NCBI GenBank assembly: GCA_949295465.1
Contig: CASFKY010000006.1
Coordinates: 1 to 54,423, forward strand
DNA: 54,423 nucleotides
Origin: an uncultured Oscillospiraceae bacterium
GTDB lineage: Bacteria; Bacillota; Clostridia; Oscillospirales; Ruminococcaceae
Direction: 5' to 3'
In this document: positions 32,151 through 39,532 of the stretch, in pieces
Layout of the letters: the number at the start of each line of letters is the position of its first letter
Position numbering within the stretch: the stretch's first letter is position 1
Translations under genes and position numbers: made by a program
The notes under the pieces: generated by a model
Told to the model about the DNA's origin: nothing
The model's input: only the letters and a program-made list of their open reading frames with translations
Databases searched by the model: none

Positions 32151-32845
32151 TTGAACACCTCCCGGAAGTACTCGTCCACACTTTTGCCCTCGTGTTCCCG
32201 GATGTCGTCCACCGGGCGGTGCAGCAGGATCTTGCCGTTCTGGATGAAGATGGCCTCGTCCAGCACCGGCTCGATGTCGCTGATCAGGTGGGTGGAAATG
32301 AGCACGGTGGCCTCGGGGGAATAGTTTTGCAGGATGGTGCGCAGGATGTAGTCCCGGGCGGCCGGGTCCACCCCGCCGATGGGTTCATCCAGCAGGTAGA
32401 GCTGGGCCTGGCGGCACATGGCCAGCACCAGCTGGACCTTTTCCTTGGTGCCCTTGGACAGGTGCTTCAGCCGCTCCCCGCCGCTGATCTCCAGAGTGGA
32501 GAGCATCTCCACCGCCCGGTCGGCGCTGAAATCGGCATAAAAATCCTCAAACATGTTCACCAGGTCCCGCACCCGCATCCAGGAGGGCAGGTAGTTTGCG
32601 TCCGGCAGGTAGGAGACCACCGCCTTGGAGGCAGGGCCCGGCGCCTCGCCGTTGATGAGGATCTCGCCCCGGCTGGGGGTGAGCAGCCCGTTGGCCAGCT
32701 TGATGAGGGTGGTCTTGCCGCTCCCGTTGGGGCCCAGCAGACCCACGATCCTCCCCCGGCCCAGGGACAGGTCCACCCCGGCCAGCGCGGTTTTGTGCCC
32801 GAACTGTTTGGAAAGACCTTGGCAGCTCAGCAATTCTTCTGTCAT
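32144..32845 (-). CDS. ABC transporter ATP-binding protein
   Basis: 233 residues. Walker A GPNGSGKTT (about 36-44), Q-loop region LPDANYLPSWMRV, signature LSKGTKEK (in place of LSGGQ), Walker B LYLLDEPIGGVDP and switch His in STHLISD. Energises the permease encoded next. Begins with ATGA overlap on the GntR gene. Confidence 0.95.
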   Translation of the reverse strand: MTEELLSCQGLSKQFGHKTALAGVDLSLGRGRIVGLLGPNGSGKTTLIKLANGLLTPSRGEILINGEAPGPASKAVVSYLPDANYLPSWMRVRDLVNMFEDFYADFSADRAVEMLSTLEISGGERLKHLSKGTKEKVQLVLAMCRQAQLYLLDEPIGGVDPAARDYILRTILQNYSPEATVLISTHLISDIEPVLDEAIFIQNGKILLHRPVDDIREHEGKSVDEYFREVFKC

Positions 32846-33207
32846 TTCTCTTCACTCCTTCTGCGGACCAGATCGACCGCCTGATCTTTGGAATATCCCA
32901 GCTTTTGGGTCTGGCCCAGATATTGATCCGCCAGTTCCCGCGCCATCTCTCCCCGCAGGTATTCCACCAGGGAGACATCCTCGGTGACAAAGCGCCCGGA
33001 GGTGCGCTCGGTGTGCAGCAGCCCGTCCCGCTCCAGCTCGGAAAAGGCGCGTTGCAGGGTGTTGGGGTTTACGCCCGCCTCGGCGGCCAACTCCCGCACA
33101 GGGGGAATCCTCTGGCCGGGCGGGTATTCGCCGGAAACAATCTTGGCTTTCAGCTGCTCCACCAGTTGGGTATAAAGCGGGCGGCCGCCGTCAAAAGTCC
33201 AGCTCAT
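32842..33207 (-). CDS. GntR family regulator, YtrA subfamily
   Basis: 121 residues from the ATG at 33207 (GAGG eight bases upstream). The wHTH spans about 8-72 (PLYTQLVEQLKAKIVSGEYP, PPVRELAAEAGVNPNTLQRA, GLLHTERTSGRFV) and the C-terminal tail is short (about 45 residues) as in YtrA-type repressors. First gene of the operon; likely represses it at the GCTTG-ATA-CAAGC palindrome overlapping the -10. Confidence 0.93.
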   Translation of the reverse strand: MSWTFDGGRPLYTQLVEQLKAKIVSGEYPPGQRIPPVRELAAEAGVNPNTLQRAFSELERDGLLHTERTSGRFVTEDVSLVEYLRGEMARELADQYLGQTQKLGYSKDQAVDLVRRRSEEK

Positions 33208-33243
33208 AGGGTTCACCTCGGTTCATGTGTCATTGTGTTAATT

Positions 33244-33256
33244 GCTTGATACAAGC
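33244..33256. promoter_or_regulatory. YtrA-type operator palindrome
   Basis: GCTTG-ATA-CAAGC, overlapping the -10 element (33259-33254) of the GntR-ABC promoter, a placement for repression. Confidence 0.68.
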
Positions 33257-33282
33257 ATAGCTGGTTTTTGCCGGTTTGTCAA
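33254..33282 (-). promoter_or_regulatory. Promoter of the GntR-ABC operon
   Basis: TTGACA (33282-33277), 17-bp spacer, TATGCT (33259-33254) on the minus strand. Confidence 0.8.
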
Positions 33283-33477
33283 CAGGGAAAACACAAAAAA
33301 CCGAAATTTCACCCCCGGCAGCCGGAAAAGGCGGGCGCCTTGCAAAAAGGGGCCGGGTCTGTTACCATGAAAGACACGGCAGGGCAAAAAAATACCACAT
33401 CTGCCCGCCGCAGCCATCGCAGAAAACCGCTATTTATAGAATAAGGATAAAAAAGAAAGAAAAAGGAGGAAATCACC

Positions 33478-34362
33478 ATGAATACCGGAGGGATCCAGTA
33501 CAGCGGGGCGGTATACCGGCCCCCCAGCGAGGCCTACAGCCTGATCATCCAGGCCACGCTGGGGTGCAGCCACAACAAGTGCGCCTTCTGCAATATGTAC
33601 AAGGCCAAAAAATTCTCGGTGCGGCCGCTTCAGGCGGTACTGGGCGAACTGGCCTGGGCGCGCAGGCAGTACTCCTATATCCGCCGCATCTTCCTGGCGG
33701 ACGGGGACGCCCTGATCCTGCCCATGGACTATCTGACGACGGTGCTGAACTTTGTGCGCAGCAACATCCCCGAGTGCGAGCGGGTGTCGGTATACGGCTC
33801 GCCCAAGAGCATCCTGGCCAAGAGCGAGGAGGAGCTGAGCCGCCTGCACGACGAGGGGCTGGGGATGGTGTATATGGGGCTGGAGACCGGCAACGAGGCC
33901 CTGCTCAAGAAGTTCTGCAAGGGCCAGCCGGTGAGCGAGGTGATCCACGCCGGCAAAAAGGTGCGCCAGAGCGGCATTGCCCTCTCGGTCACCGCCATCT
34001 CGGGGCTGGGCGGGCTGGAAAACTGGCAGGACCACGCGGTGGACACCGGCAAGGCCCTCAGCGCCATGAACCCGGAATATATCGGGCTGCTGACCCTGCG
34101 GGTGTACCGGGGTACCCCCCTGGCCCAGTGGGTGCAGGAGGGAAGCCTCACCCTCATGGACCCCCTCCAGCTGGCCCGGGAAACCCGCCTGCTGCTGGAA
34201 AACACCGACAGCGAGGGCAGCGTGTTCCGCTCCAACCACGCCAGCAATTACCTGGTGCTCAAGGGCACCCTCAACGCCGACAAGCCCCGGCTGCTGGCCC
34301 AGCTGGACGAGGCCCTGGAGGGCAAGCGCCGGTTCCGCAGCCAGGTGGAGCTGGGCTTCTGA
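33478..34362 (+). CDS. Radical SAM protein
   Basis: 294 residues. The cluster motif is GCSHNKCAFCNMYK, i.e. CX4CX2C rather than the usual CX3CX2C, a spacing known in one radical SAM subgroup. TIM-barrel elements follow (FLADGDALILP; YMGLETGNEALLKKF; TAISGLGG). No additional Cys-rich auxiliary-cluster domain. Reaction unknown. The ATG at 33478 has AAAAAGGAGGA upstream. Upstream 33283-33477 holds only a weak promoter-like TTGCAA/TACCAT pair. Probably cotranscribed with the HAD gene 36 bp downstream. Confidence 0.88.
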   Translation: MNTGGIQYSGAVYRPPSEAYSLIIQATLGCSHNKCAFCNMYKAKKFSVRPLQAVLGELAWARRQYSYIRRIFLADGDALILPMDYLTTVLNFVRSNIPECERVSVYGSPKSILAKSEEELSRLHDEGLGMVYMGLETGNEALLKKFCKGQPVSEVIHAGKKVRQSGIALSVTAISGLGGLENWQDHAVDTGKALSAMNPEYIGLLTLRVYRGTPLAQWVQEGSLTLMDPLQLARETRLLLENTDSEGSVFRSNHASNYLVLKGTLNADKPRLLAQLDEALEGKRRFRSQVELGF

Positions 34363-34398
34363 AAAACCGGGAACGGGAAAGGAAATGAAACTATCCAT

Positions 34399-35193
34399 AT
34401 GATCCGTCTGATAACCTGTGACATTGACGGCACTCTCCTGCAAAACGGTGAGGTGCGCATTCGCCCCCTGCTGTTTGAGCAGATCCGGGCGCTGAAAGAA
34501 AAAGACATCCTGTTCTGCCCGGCCAGCGGCCGGCAGTACGCCAGCCTGCGCTGGCTGTTTGAGCCGGTGGCCGACGAGATCGGTTATCTGTGCGAGAACG
34601 GGGCCATCCTGTACCGGGACGGCAAGATCCTCTCCACCCGGCCCCTGCCCCGCCCCTGGGCCAGCCAGATCATCCGGGACATCCTGGATATGCCCAAGGC
34701 CGAGGTGCTGATCAGCGGCGCCAACACCAGCTATCTCATCCCCAAGGCCCCCAAGATGGGCCGGCATCTGGCCGAAAAGACCCACAACAACATCCGGGTG
34801 ATCCGGGACGAGAGCGAAATCCAGGAGGATATTCTCAAGGTGTCCGCCTGGTACGAGGAGGGGGCGCCCATTGCCCGCCAGGCCCTGGAACCCCTCTGGA
34901 AGGATAGGGTGAAGGTGGCCATCTCGGGCCCCACCTGGCTGGATTTCACCCTGTCGGACAAGGGCACCGGCCTGGAGGACCTTTGCCGGGTGCTGGGGGT
35001 GGACCCGGCACAGGTGCTCTCCTTTGGGGACAATTACAACGACATCCCCATTCTCAGCCGGGTGGGGCGGCCCTTTTTGATGCGCTCGGCCGTGGAGGAA
35101 CTGCGCCGGCAGTTCCCCCACCAGTGCGGCCGGCCCGAAGAAGTCCTGGCCCTGCTGCTGGAAAAGGGCGAGGCGGCCCTGGACACCCTGTAA
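34399..35193 (+). CDS. HAD-superfamily (Cof-type) phosphatase
   Basis: 264 residues. Motif I DIDGTLL (residues 8-14) with nucleophile Asp8 and Asp10, motif II ASGR, and motif IV SFGDNYNDIP with the metal-binding Asp residues; the type IIB cap between them is as in Cof/YidA sugar-phosphate phosphatases. Cytosolic; substrate unknown. The ribosome site is weak (AAAGGAAATG 12-14 bases away). Confidence 0.92.
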   Translation: MIRLITCDIDGTLLQNGEVRIRPLLFEQIRALKEKDILFCPASGRQYASLRWLFEPVADEIGYLCENGAILYRDGKILSTRPLPRPWASQIIRDILDMPKAEVLISGANTSYLIPKAPKMGRHLAEKTHNNIRVIRDESEIQEDILKVSAWYEEGAPIARQALEPLWKDRVKVAISGPTWLDFTLSDKGTGLEDLCRVLGVDPAQVLSFGDNYNDIPILSRVGRPFLMRSAVEELRRQFPHQCGRPEEVLALLLEKGEAALDTL

Positions 35194-35204
35194 CCCAAAC
35201 AACA

Positions 35205-35240
35205 AAAAAGCCGCGGCAGCCCTTGGGCCGCCGCGGCTTT
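35205..35240. terminator. Bidirectional terminator between HAD and dapF
   Basis: Stem AAAAGCCGCGGC / GCCGCGGCTTTT with AGCCCTTGGGCC-type inner part, A-run and T-run flanks. Confidence 0.88.
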
Positions 35241-35253
35241 TGCTGTATAAAAA

Positions 35254-36114
35254 TCAGTTCAGTTCCAGGTCCTCGTCGGTGATGAAACCCTCCACCACAA
35301 TGTTGGTGGGGCCGGTGAGCAGCAGCTGCTCCACCTTGCCCTCCTGCCAGACCGGCTCTACCCACAGATCGCCCCCCGGGTTGGAGATGCGGATGGGGCC
35401 CATCTGCACCAGGCCCAGTTTTTGCAGGGCGGCCACGGCGCTGCCGCTGCCGGTGCCGCAGGCCAGGGTGAAGTCCTCCACCCCCCGCTCATAGGTGCGC
35501 ACCAGCACATGGTCCGGTGCCAGCACCTGGCAGAAGTTGATGTTGGCCCCCTTGGGCCCAAAACCGGGATGGTAGCGCAGGGTGCGCCCCAGGCTGAACA
35601 GCTCCTTCTGGTAGTCCAGCCCTTCCAGCCCGTCCCACACAAAGACGCCGTGGGGCAGGCCCGGATCGCCCAGCACCACAAACATACCTTCCAGGCTGCG
35701 GCCCTCGGCCTCCAGCCGGACCTGGGCCATCCGGGTGGGTTTGTTCAGCTGTACCTGGTACATCCGCTCGTCGATCCGCCGGGCGGGCACGTCCCCGGCC
35801 GTGGCCTCAATGACCACCGTATCCGCCGATTTGTGGGGAAAATGCTCGTAGCCGAACCGGCCGATGCAACGGGCCCCGTTGCCGCACATCTCCCCCATAC
35901 TGCCGTCCGAGTTGAAAAAGTACATCTTCAGATCGCCGCCGTGTTCCGGCGCATCAGCCACCATCAGGCCGTCGGCCCCCACCGACAGCCGGCGGCAGCA
36001 CAGCCGGCGGGCCAGGGCGGGGAAGAGGGAGGGGTCCAGGCGGAGCTGGCGATTGTCCAGCATGATGAAATCGTTGCCGGCCCCCTGCATTTTCAGGAAA
36101 GGAATTTTTTTCAT
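35254..36114 (-). CDS. dapF: Diaminopimelate epimerase
   Basis: 286 residues from the ATG at 36114 (AAAGGAGG upstream). Converts LL-DAP to meso-DAP for lysine and peptidoglycan synthesis. Catalytic Cys pair: Cys77 in MCGNGARC and Cys219 in ACGTGSGSA; MQGAGNDF near the N-terminus and HPGFGPKGANINF complete the signature. Length is normal. Downstream of the PAP2 gene with a 68-bp gap. Confidence 0.97.
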   Translation of the reverse strand: MKKIPFLKMQGAGNDFIMLDNRQLRLDPSLFPALARRLCCRRLSVGADGLMVADAPEHGGDLKMYFFNSDGSMGEMCGNGARCIGRFGYEHFPHKSADTVVIEATAGDVPARRIDERMYQVQLNKPTRMAQVRLEAEGRSLEGMFVVLGDPGLPHGVFVWDGLEGLDYQKELFSLGRTLRYHPGFGPKGANINFCQVLAPDHVLVRTYERGVEDFTLACGTGSGSAVAALQKLGLVQMGPIRISNPGGDLWVEPVWQEGKVEQLLLTGPTNIVVEGFITDEDLELN

Positions 36115-36182
36115 GGCAAAAGCCTCCTTTGGATGAACAGATGTGGAAAGCCTTGAAAAGTCCAAAACATTTTATGGGCCCT

Positions 36183-36677
36183 TTACAGCAAACAGAAGCC
36201 CAGCAGCCCCAGCCCCCAGCCGTAGGCAAGGCCGGCCGCTACGTCCCGGGGCCAGTGCACCCCGCCGATCACCCGCAGCAGGGCCACCGCCACCGTCACC
36301 AATGCCATGGCCCAGCCGGCGGCAGGCAGAATGTACCCCACTGCGAGGCTGATGACCGCCGAGCAGAACACATGCCGGCTGGGAAAACTCTTGCCCCGGG
36401 TCTCCTTGTGAAAAAGAGGCGGCACGCCGCCATTTTCGTAGGGGCGGGGGCAGTTGAGCTTTGCCCGCAGCCAGGACCCGGTGAGGAATACCGCCGCCGG
36501 CACCGCCAGCACCCGGGCAAGACGGAGATCCCTTTTGACCAAAAGGGCCAGGCAGAGCAGGATATAGACCAGATAGACCAGCACCGTCAGGGTCTTGTTG
36601 GCCAGCCGAAGGGCGGTCAGAGCCCGGGGCCGGGCACAAAACCAATCGTACAGAAGGCGGCGGGAATTCTGTTCCAT
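36183..36677 (-). CDS. PAP2-family membrane phosphatase
   Basis: 164 residues with about five membrane helices and the three PAP2 motifs: KLNCPRP (a short KX6RP variant), PSRH in GKSFPSRHVF, and GGVHWPRDVAAG (SRX5HX3D type). Dephosphorylates a lipid pyrophosphate or phosphatidic acid, possibly undecaprenyl-PP. I chose the ATG at 36677, which has GAGGAGG five bases upstream; a longer upstream frame lacks a site and overlaps the promoter. Confidence 0.9.
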   Translation of the reverse strand: MEQNSRRLLYDWFCARPRALTALRLANKTLTVLVYLVYILLCLALLVKRDLRLARVLAVPAAVFLTGSWLRAKLNCPRPYENGGVPPLFHKETRGKSFPSRHVFCSAVISLAVGYILPAAGWAMALVTVAVALLRVIGGVHWPRDVAAGLAYGWGLGLLGFCLL

Positions 36678-36711
36678 GAAAACCTCCTCAGACAAGACAG
36701 ACTGCAAAATT

Positions 36712-36740
36712 ATCATATCTCGAACCAGAAGGAAAAGCAA
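36712..36740 (-). promoter_or_regulatory. Promoter of PAP2(-dapF)
   Basis: TTGCTT (36740-36735), 17-bp spacer, TATGAT (36717-36712) on the minus strand. Confidence 0.6.
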
Positions 36741-36782
36741 GCGCCGCCTTGCGCCCGGTTCCGCCTTTTTTTGCGGGGGATA

Positions 36783-36791
36783 TGGTATACT
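36783..36791 (+). promoter_or_regulatory. Extended -10 promoter of the esterase gene
   Basis: TGGTATACT, no recognisable -35. Confidence 0.5.
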
Positions 36792-36863
36792 ATACAGGAA
36801 TGAATGAGCAAAGAATCCAGCGCCCCGGGCGGGCGCCGAAGCATGAAGGAAGGAAACAGCATC

Positions 36864-37613
36864 ATGGTGGAAAAATTCAGCGTACATATCACCCCCTTTG
36901 ATCTGGAGCGCACGGTGCAGCTCTACCTGCCCGATGACTGGCAGACCAGCGGACAGAAATACCCGGTTTTATATATGTTTGACGGCCACAACCTCTTTTT
37001 TGACCAGGACGCCACCTACGGCAAGAGCTGGGGCCTGAAGGAGTTTCTGGATGGCTGGGACAAAAAGATCATCCTGGTGGGGGTGGAGTGCAACAAGGAG
37101 GGGGACGGCCGCCTGCGGGAGTACTGCCCCTACCCGCAGCACGGCTGGCTGGGCCGAGATTTTGAGGGCCGGGGGCAGGAGTATATGGAGTGGCTCTGCA
37201 AGGAGCTCAAACCTCTGATTGACAGGCAGTATCCCACCCTGCCCGGCCGCAGCAACACCGGCATTGCCGGTTCCAGCATGGGCGGACTGATGAGTTTGTG
37301 GGCTCTGGTGCACTGGGGGGATGTGTTCGGCAAGGCGGGGTGCCTTTCCTGCGCGTTCCAGTGCTGCTGGGAGCCTCTGCGGGCCGAGATGGAGCAGTAT
37401 GTGCTGCGTCGGGGCGCCCGGGCGTATCTGAGCTGGGGTAGCCGGGAGAGCAGCCCCGAGACGGTGGAGTTTCTGGGGGCTGCCACTCTGGAGACGGCCC
37501 ACATCCTCAGCGAGCGGGGAGTGAAGGTGTACCCCTTTATGCAGGTGGGCGGCGGCCACTGCGAGGCCGACTGGGAGCGCCAGCTGCCCCGGATGATGAA
37601 CTGGCTGTTCTGA
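36864..37613 (+). CDS. Alpha/beta-hydrolase esterase (putative esterase, Fes/EstD-like)
   Basis: 249 residues. Nucleophile elbow GSSMGG with catalytic Ser (about residue 134), acid and His towards the end (VGGGHCEADWERQLP). N-terminal YPVLYMFDGHNLF is the family's oxyanion-side motif. No signal peptide, so cytosolic. Substrate unknown (carbohydrate or siderophore esters in relatives). The ATG at 36864 follows GAAGGAAGG; an ATG at 36843 is possible. Confidence 0.87.
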   Translation: MVEKFSVHITPFDLERTVQLYLPDDWQTSGQKYPVLYMFDGHNLFFDQDATYGKSWGLKEFLDGWDKKIILVGVECNKEGDGRLREYCPYPQHGWLGRDFEGRGQEYMEWLCKELKPLIDRQYPTLPGRSNTGIAGSSMGGLMSLWALVHWGDVFGKAGCLSCAFQCCWEPLRAEMEQYVLRRGARAYLSWGSRESSPETVEFLGAATLETAHILSERGVKVYPFMQVGGGHCEADWERQLPRMMNWLF

Positions 37614-37628
37614 GAAAAAGGCCTGCCC

Positions 37629-37657
37629 TTGACAAAAAAAGGAAGGAATGGGATAAT
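37629..37657 (+). promoter_or_regulatory. Promoter of the ECF S component/kinase operon
   Basis: TTGACA (37629-37634), 17-bp spacer, GATAAT (37652-37657). A second TATAAT at 37746-37751 lacks a -35. The roughly 190-base leader contains several GC-rich hairpins (for example GCCGGCCAAGCCGGC near 37686-37700) but no riboswitch class I can name. Confidence 0.65.
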
Positions 37658-37849
37658 AAATCCGCTGCCAAGCAGCGAACAAAAGGCCGGCCAAGCCGGC
37701 AGGAGGGCAAAAATGCCTGCCCCGGGCCCCGGCCTGTGTTTCTTTTATAATAAGGTAAAGAGCGGAGATGTCAGGAAGACGTCGGCCTCGCCCCCAGGGC
37801 GGGATACCGGCGGCTTCCTTTTTTGCTGCCGGAGAGTGAGGAGAAAAGC

Positions 37850-38392
37850 ATGAAACTGAATGTGAAAAAGCTGGTGCTGTCCGGGCTGTTTCTGGCCCTG
37901 GCCCTGATTCTGCCCTTCTTCACCGGGCAGATCCCTCAGATCGGCAGTATGCTCTGCCCCATGCACCTGCCGGTGATGCTCTGCGGCTTTGTGTGCGGGG
38001 GCGGCTGGGGCGCCGCGGTGGGCTTTGTGGCCCCGCTGCTGCGCTACCTGCTCTTCCAGATGCCCCCCATCTATCCCACCGGCCTGGCCATGGCCTTTGA
38101 GATGGCGGTGTACGGCTTTGTGTGCGGCTGGCTGTATCTGCGGCTTTCGGGCAAAAAGTGGAGGATCTATCCGGCTCTGCTCAGCGCCATGGTGCTGGGC
38201 CGGGTGGTCTGGGGCATTGTGCGGATGATCCTGGCGGGGCTGAGTGCCCAGAGCTTTACCCTGGCGGCCTTTGTGTCGGGCGCGCTGCTCACCGCCATCC
38301 CCGGCATTGTGGTCCAGCTGATCCTGGTGCCCTTGCTGGTCACCGCCCTGGAGAGAGCCCGGGTGCTGCCCTATGAGCGCCGAGCTGCTTGA
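37850..38392 (+). CDS. ECF transporter S component
   Basis: 180 residues, six hydrophobic segments, with the S-component style N-terminus (KKLVLSGLFLALALILPFFTG) and PMHLPVMLCGFVCGGGWGA. Binds a vitamin-like or nucleoside-like substrate at the membrane and uses a shared EcfA/A'/T energising module encoded elsewhere. The overlapping kinase gene suggests that the imported compound is phosphorylated on entry. The ATG at 37850 follows GAGGAGA. Confidence 0.85.
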   Translation: MKLNVKKLVLSGLFLALALILPFFTGQIPQIGSMLCPMHLPVMLCGFVCGGGWGAAVGFVAPLLRYLLFQMPPIYPTGLAMAFEMAVYGFVCGWLYLRLSGKKWRIYPALLSAMVLGRVVWGIVRMILAGLSAQSFTLAAFVSGALLTAIPGIVVQLILVPLLVTALERARVLPYERRAA

Positions 38393-39425
38393 GGTGCTGC
38401 GGGCCCAGGGGGCCCGCTGGCCTGCCATGACCGCCCGGGACATCCTCAAGCTGCTGTACCAGCACAGCTTTGGGGGCGGACACCTGATTGAGGATGAGGA
38501 AAAGATGGCCGCCCGGCTGGAGGAAGAGTACCGACAGGCCGAACCCTGCCCGGGGCTGCCCCTCTTTGAGCCGCTGGGGGGCGGCTGGGCACGGCTGCAT
38601 CTGGCCCCGGCCCGAAAGGCGGGGCTGAGCGCCGGGCTCATCGGCCGGATGTTCCGGGCCAGCGCCCGCCCCAAGCCGGAGGGGGCCCTTCTCCAGGGGG
38701 TGGACGAGTGGAAAAGCCTGGCCTGGCAGGGGGTGTTCCCCCACTGCACCCTGGCCCAGGCCGAGGCCTGCCTGGCAGAGTATAAGGGCGGGCCGGTGAG
38801 CCACAGCGAGGCCTACCGGCAGGCCTATCACCCCGCCTATCGGGTGGTGGACGCCCGGCTTATCCCCCTGCTGCCCCTGCTTCGGCAAATCGATGAGACC
38901 CATCCCCGGCGGGTGGCTCTGGACGGCCGCTCGGCCAGCGGCAAGACCACCGCGGCCCGGCTTGTGGCACAGATCTTCGGCTTTGGGCTGGTGCACATGG
39001 ATGACTTCTATCTGCCGCCCGCCCTGCGCACGGCGGCCCGGCTAGCCGAGCCGGGAGGCAATCTGCACTACGAGCGATTTGAGGAGGAAGTGCTGGCCCC
39101 GCTGCGGGAAAACCGGCCCTTCTCCTACGGAGTCTATGATTGCGCCACCGGCCAGATCCGGGAGCATCGCCGGGTGGACGGCTCCGGCCCGGTGCTGGTG
39201 GAGGGGGCCTACTGTATGCGGCCCGGTTTCGGCAGCCCCTATGACCTCACCGCTTTTTACGACATTGACCCCGAGACCCAGAAAAAGCGGATCCTGGCCC
39301 GGAACGGGCCCGAGGCTGCCCGCCGCTTTGAGAGCCTCTGGATTCCCCTGGAAAACCGCTACCATTCGGCCTGCCATACGGCGGCCCGGGCCGATCTGGT
39401 GCTGCGGGCGCCCCGGGAACTTTGA
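38373..39425 (+). CDS. Two-domain uridine-kinase-like P-loop protein
   Basis: 350 residues. Residues about 1-170 form a domain with DILKLLYQHSFGGGHLI, seen in Firmicutes hypothetical proteins. Residues about 180-350 are a P-loop kinase: DGRSASGKTT (Walker A), HMDDFYLP (uridine-kinase-type DD motif) and EGAYCM. It overlaps the ECF gene by 20 bases, so both are coupled. It probably phosphorylates the imported small molecule; whether that is a nucleoside is inference. The N-terminal domain's role is unknown. Confidence 0.82.
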   Translation: MSAELLEVLRAQGARWPAMTARDILKLLYQHSFGGGHLIEDEEKMAARLEEEYRQAEPCPGLPLFEPLGGGWARLHLAPARKAGLSAGLIGRMFRASARPKPEGALLQGVDEWKSLAWQGVFPHCTLAQAEACLAEYKGGPVSHSEAYRQAYHPAYRVVDARLIPLLPLLRQIDETHPRRVALDGRSASGKTTAARLVAQIFGFGLVHMDDFYLPPALRTAARLAEPGGNLHYERFEEEVLAPLRENRPFSYGVYDCATGQIREHRRVDGSGPVLVEGAYCMRPGFGSPYDLTAFYDIDPETQKKRILARNGPEAARRFESLWIPLENRYHSACHTAARADLVLRAPREL

Positions 39426-39436
39426 ACAGAATCCCT

Positions 39437-39472
39437 GCCCTGCCGGGTATTTTGCCTGGCGGGGCGTTTTTT
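39437..39472 (+). terminator. Terminator of the ECF/kinase operon
   Basis: Stem CCCTGCCGG / CTGGCGGGG (with G-T pairs), loop GTATTTTGC-like, tail CGTTTTTT. Confidence 0.7.
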
Positions 39473-39473
39473 G

Positions 39474-39502
39474 TTGCGTCCTGAAAGAGAAGAAGGTACA
39501 AT
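39474..39502 (+). promoter_or_regulatory. Promoter of the first YfhO-like gene
   Basis: TTGCGT (39474-39479), 17-bp spacer, TACAAT (39497-39502). Confidence 0.65.
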
Positions 39503-39532
39503 GGAGGCAATACAACCAAACAGGAGGAAACT

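Noticed and set aside
37614-37849. Possible THF, FMN, TPP or purine riboswitch before the ECF S component
   Set aside because: Hairpins are present, but none of the conserved cores of these classes could be matched by eye.
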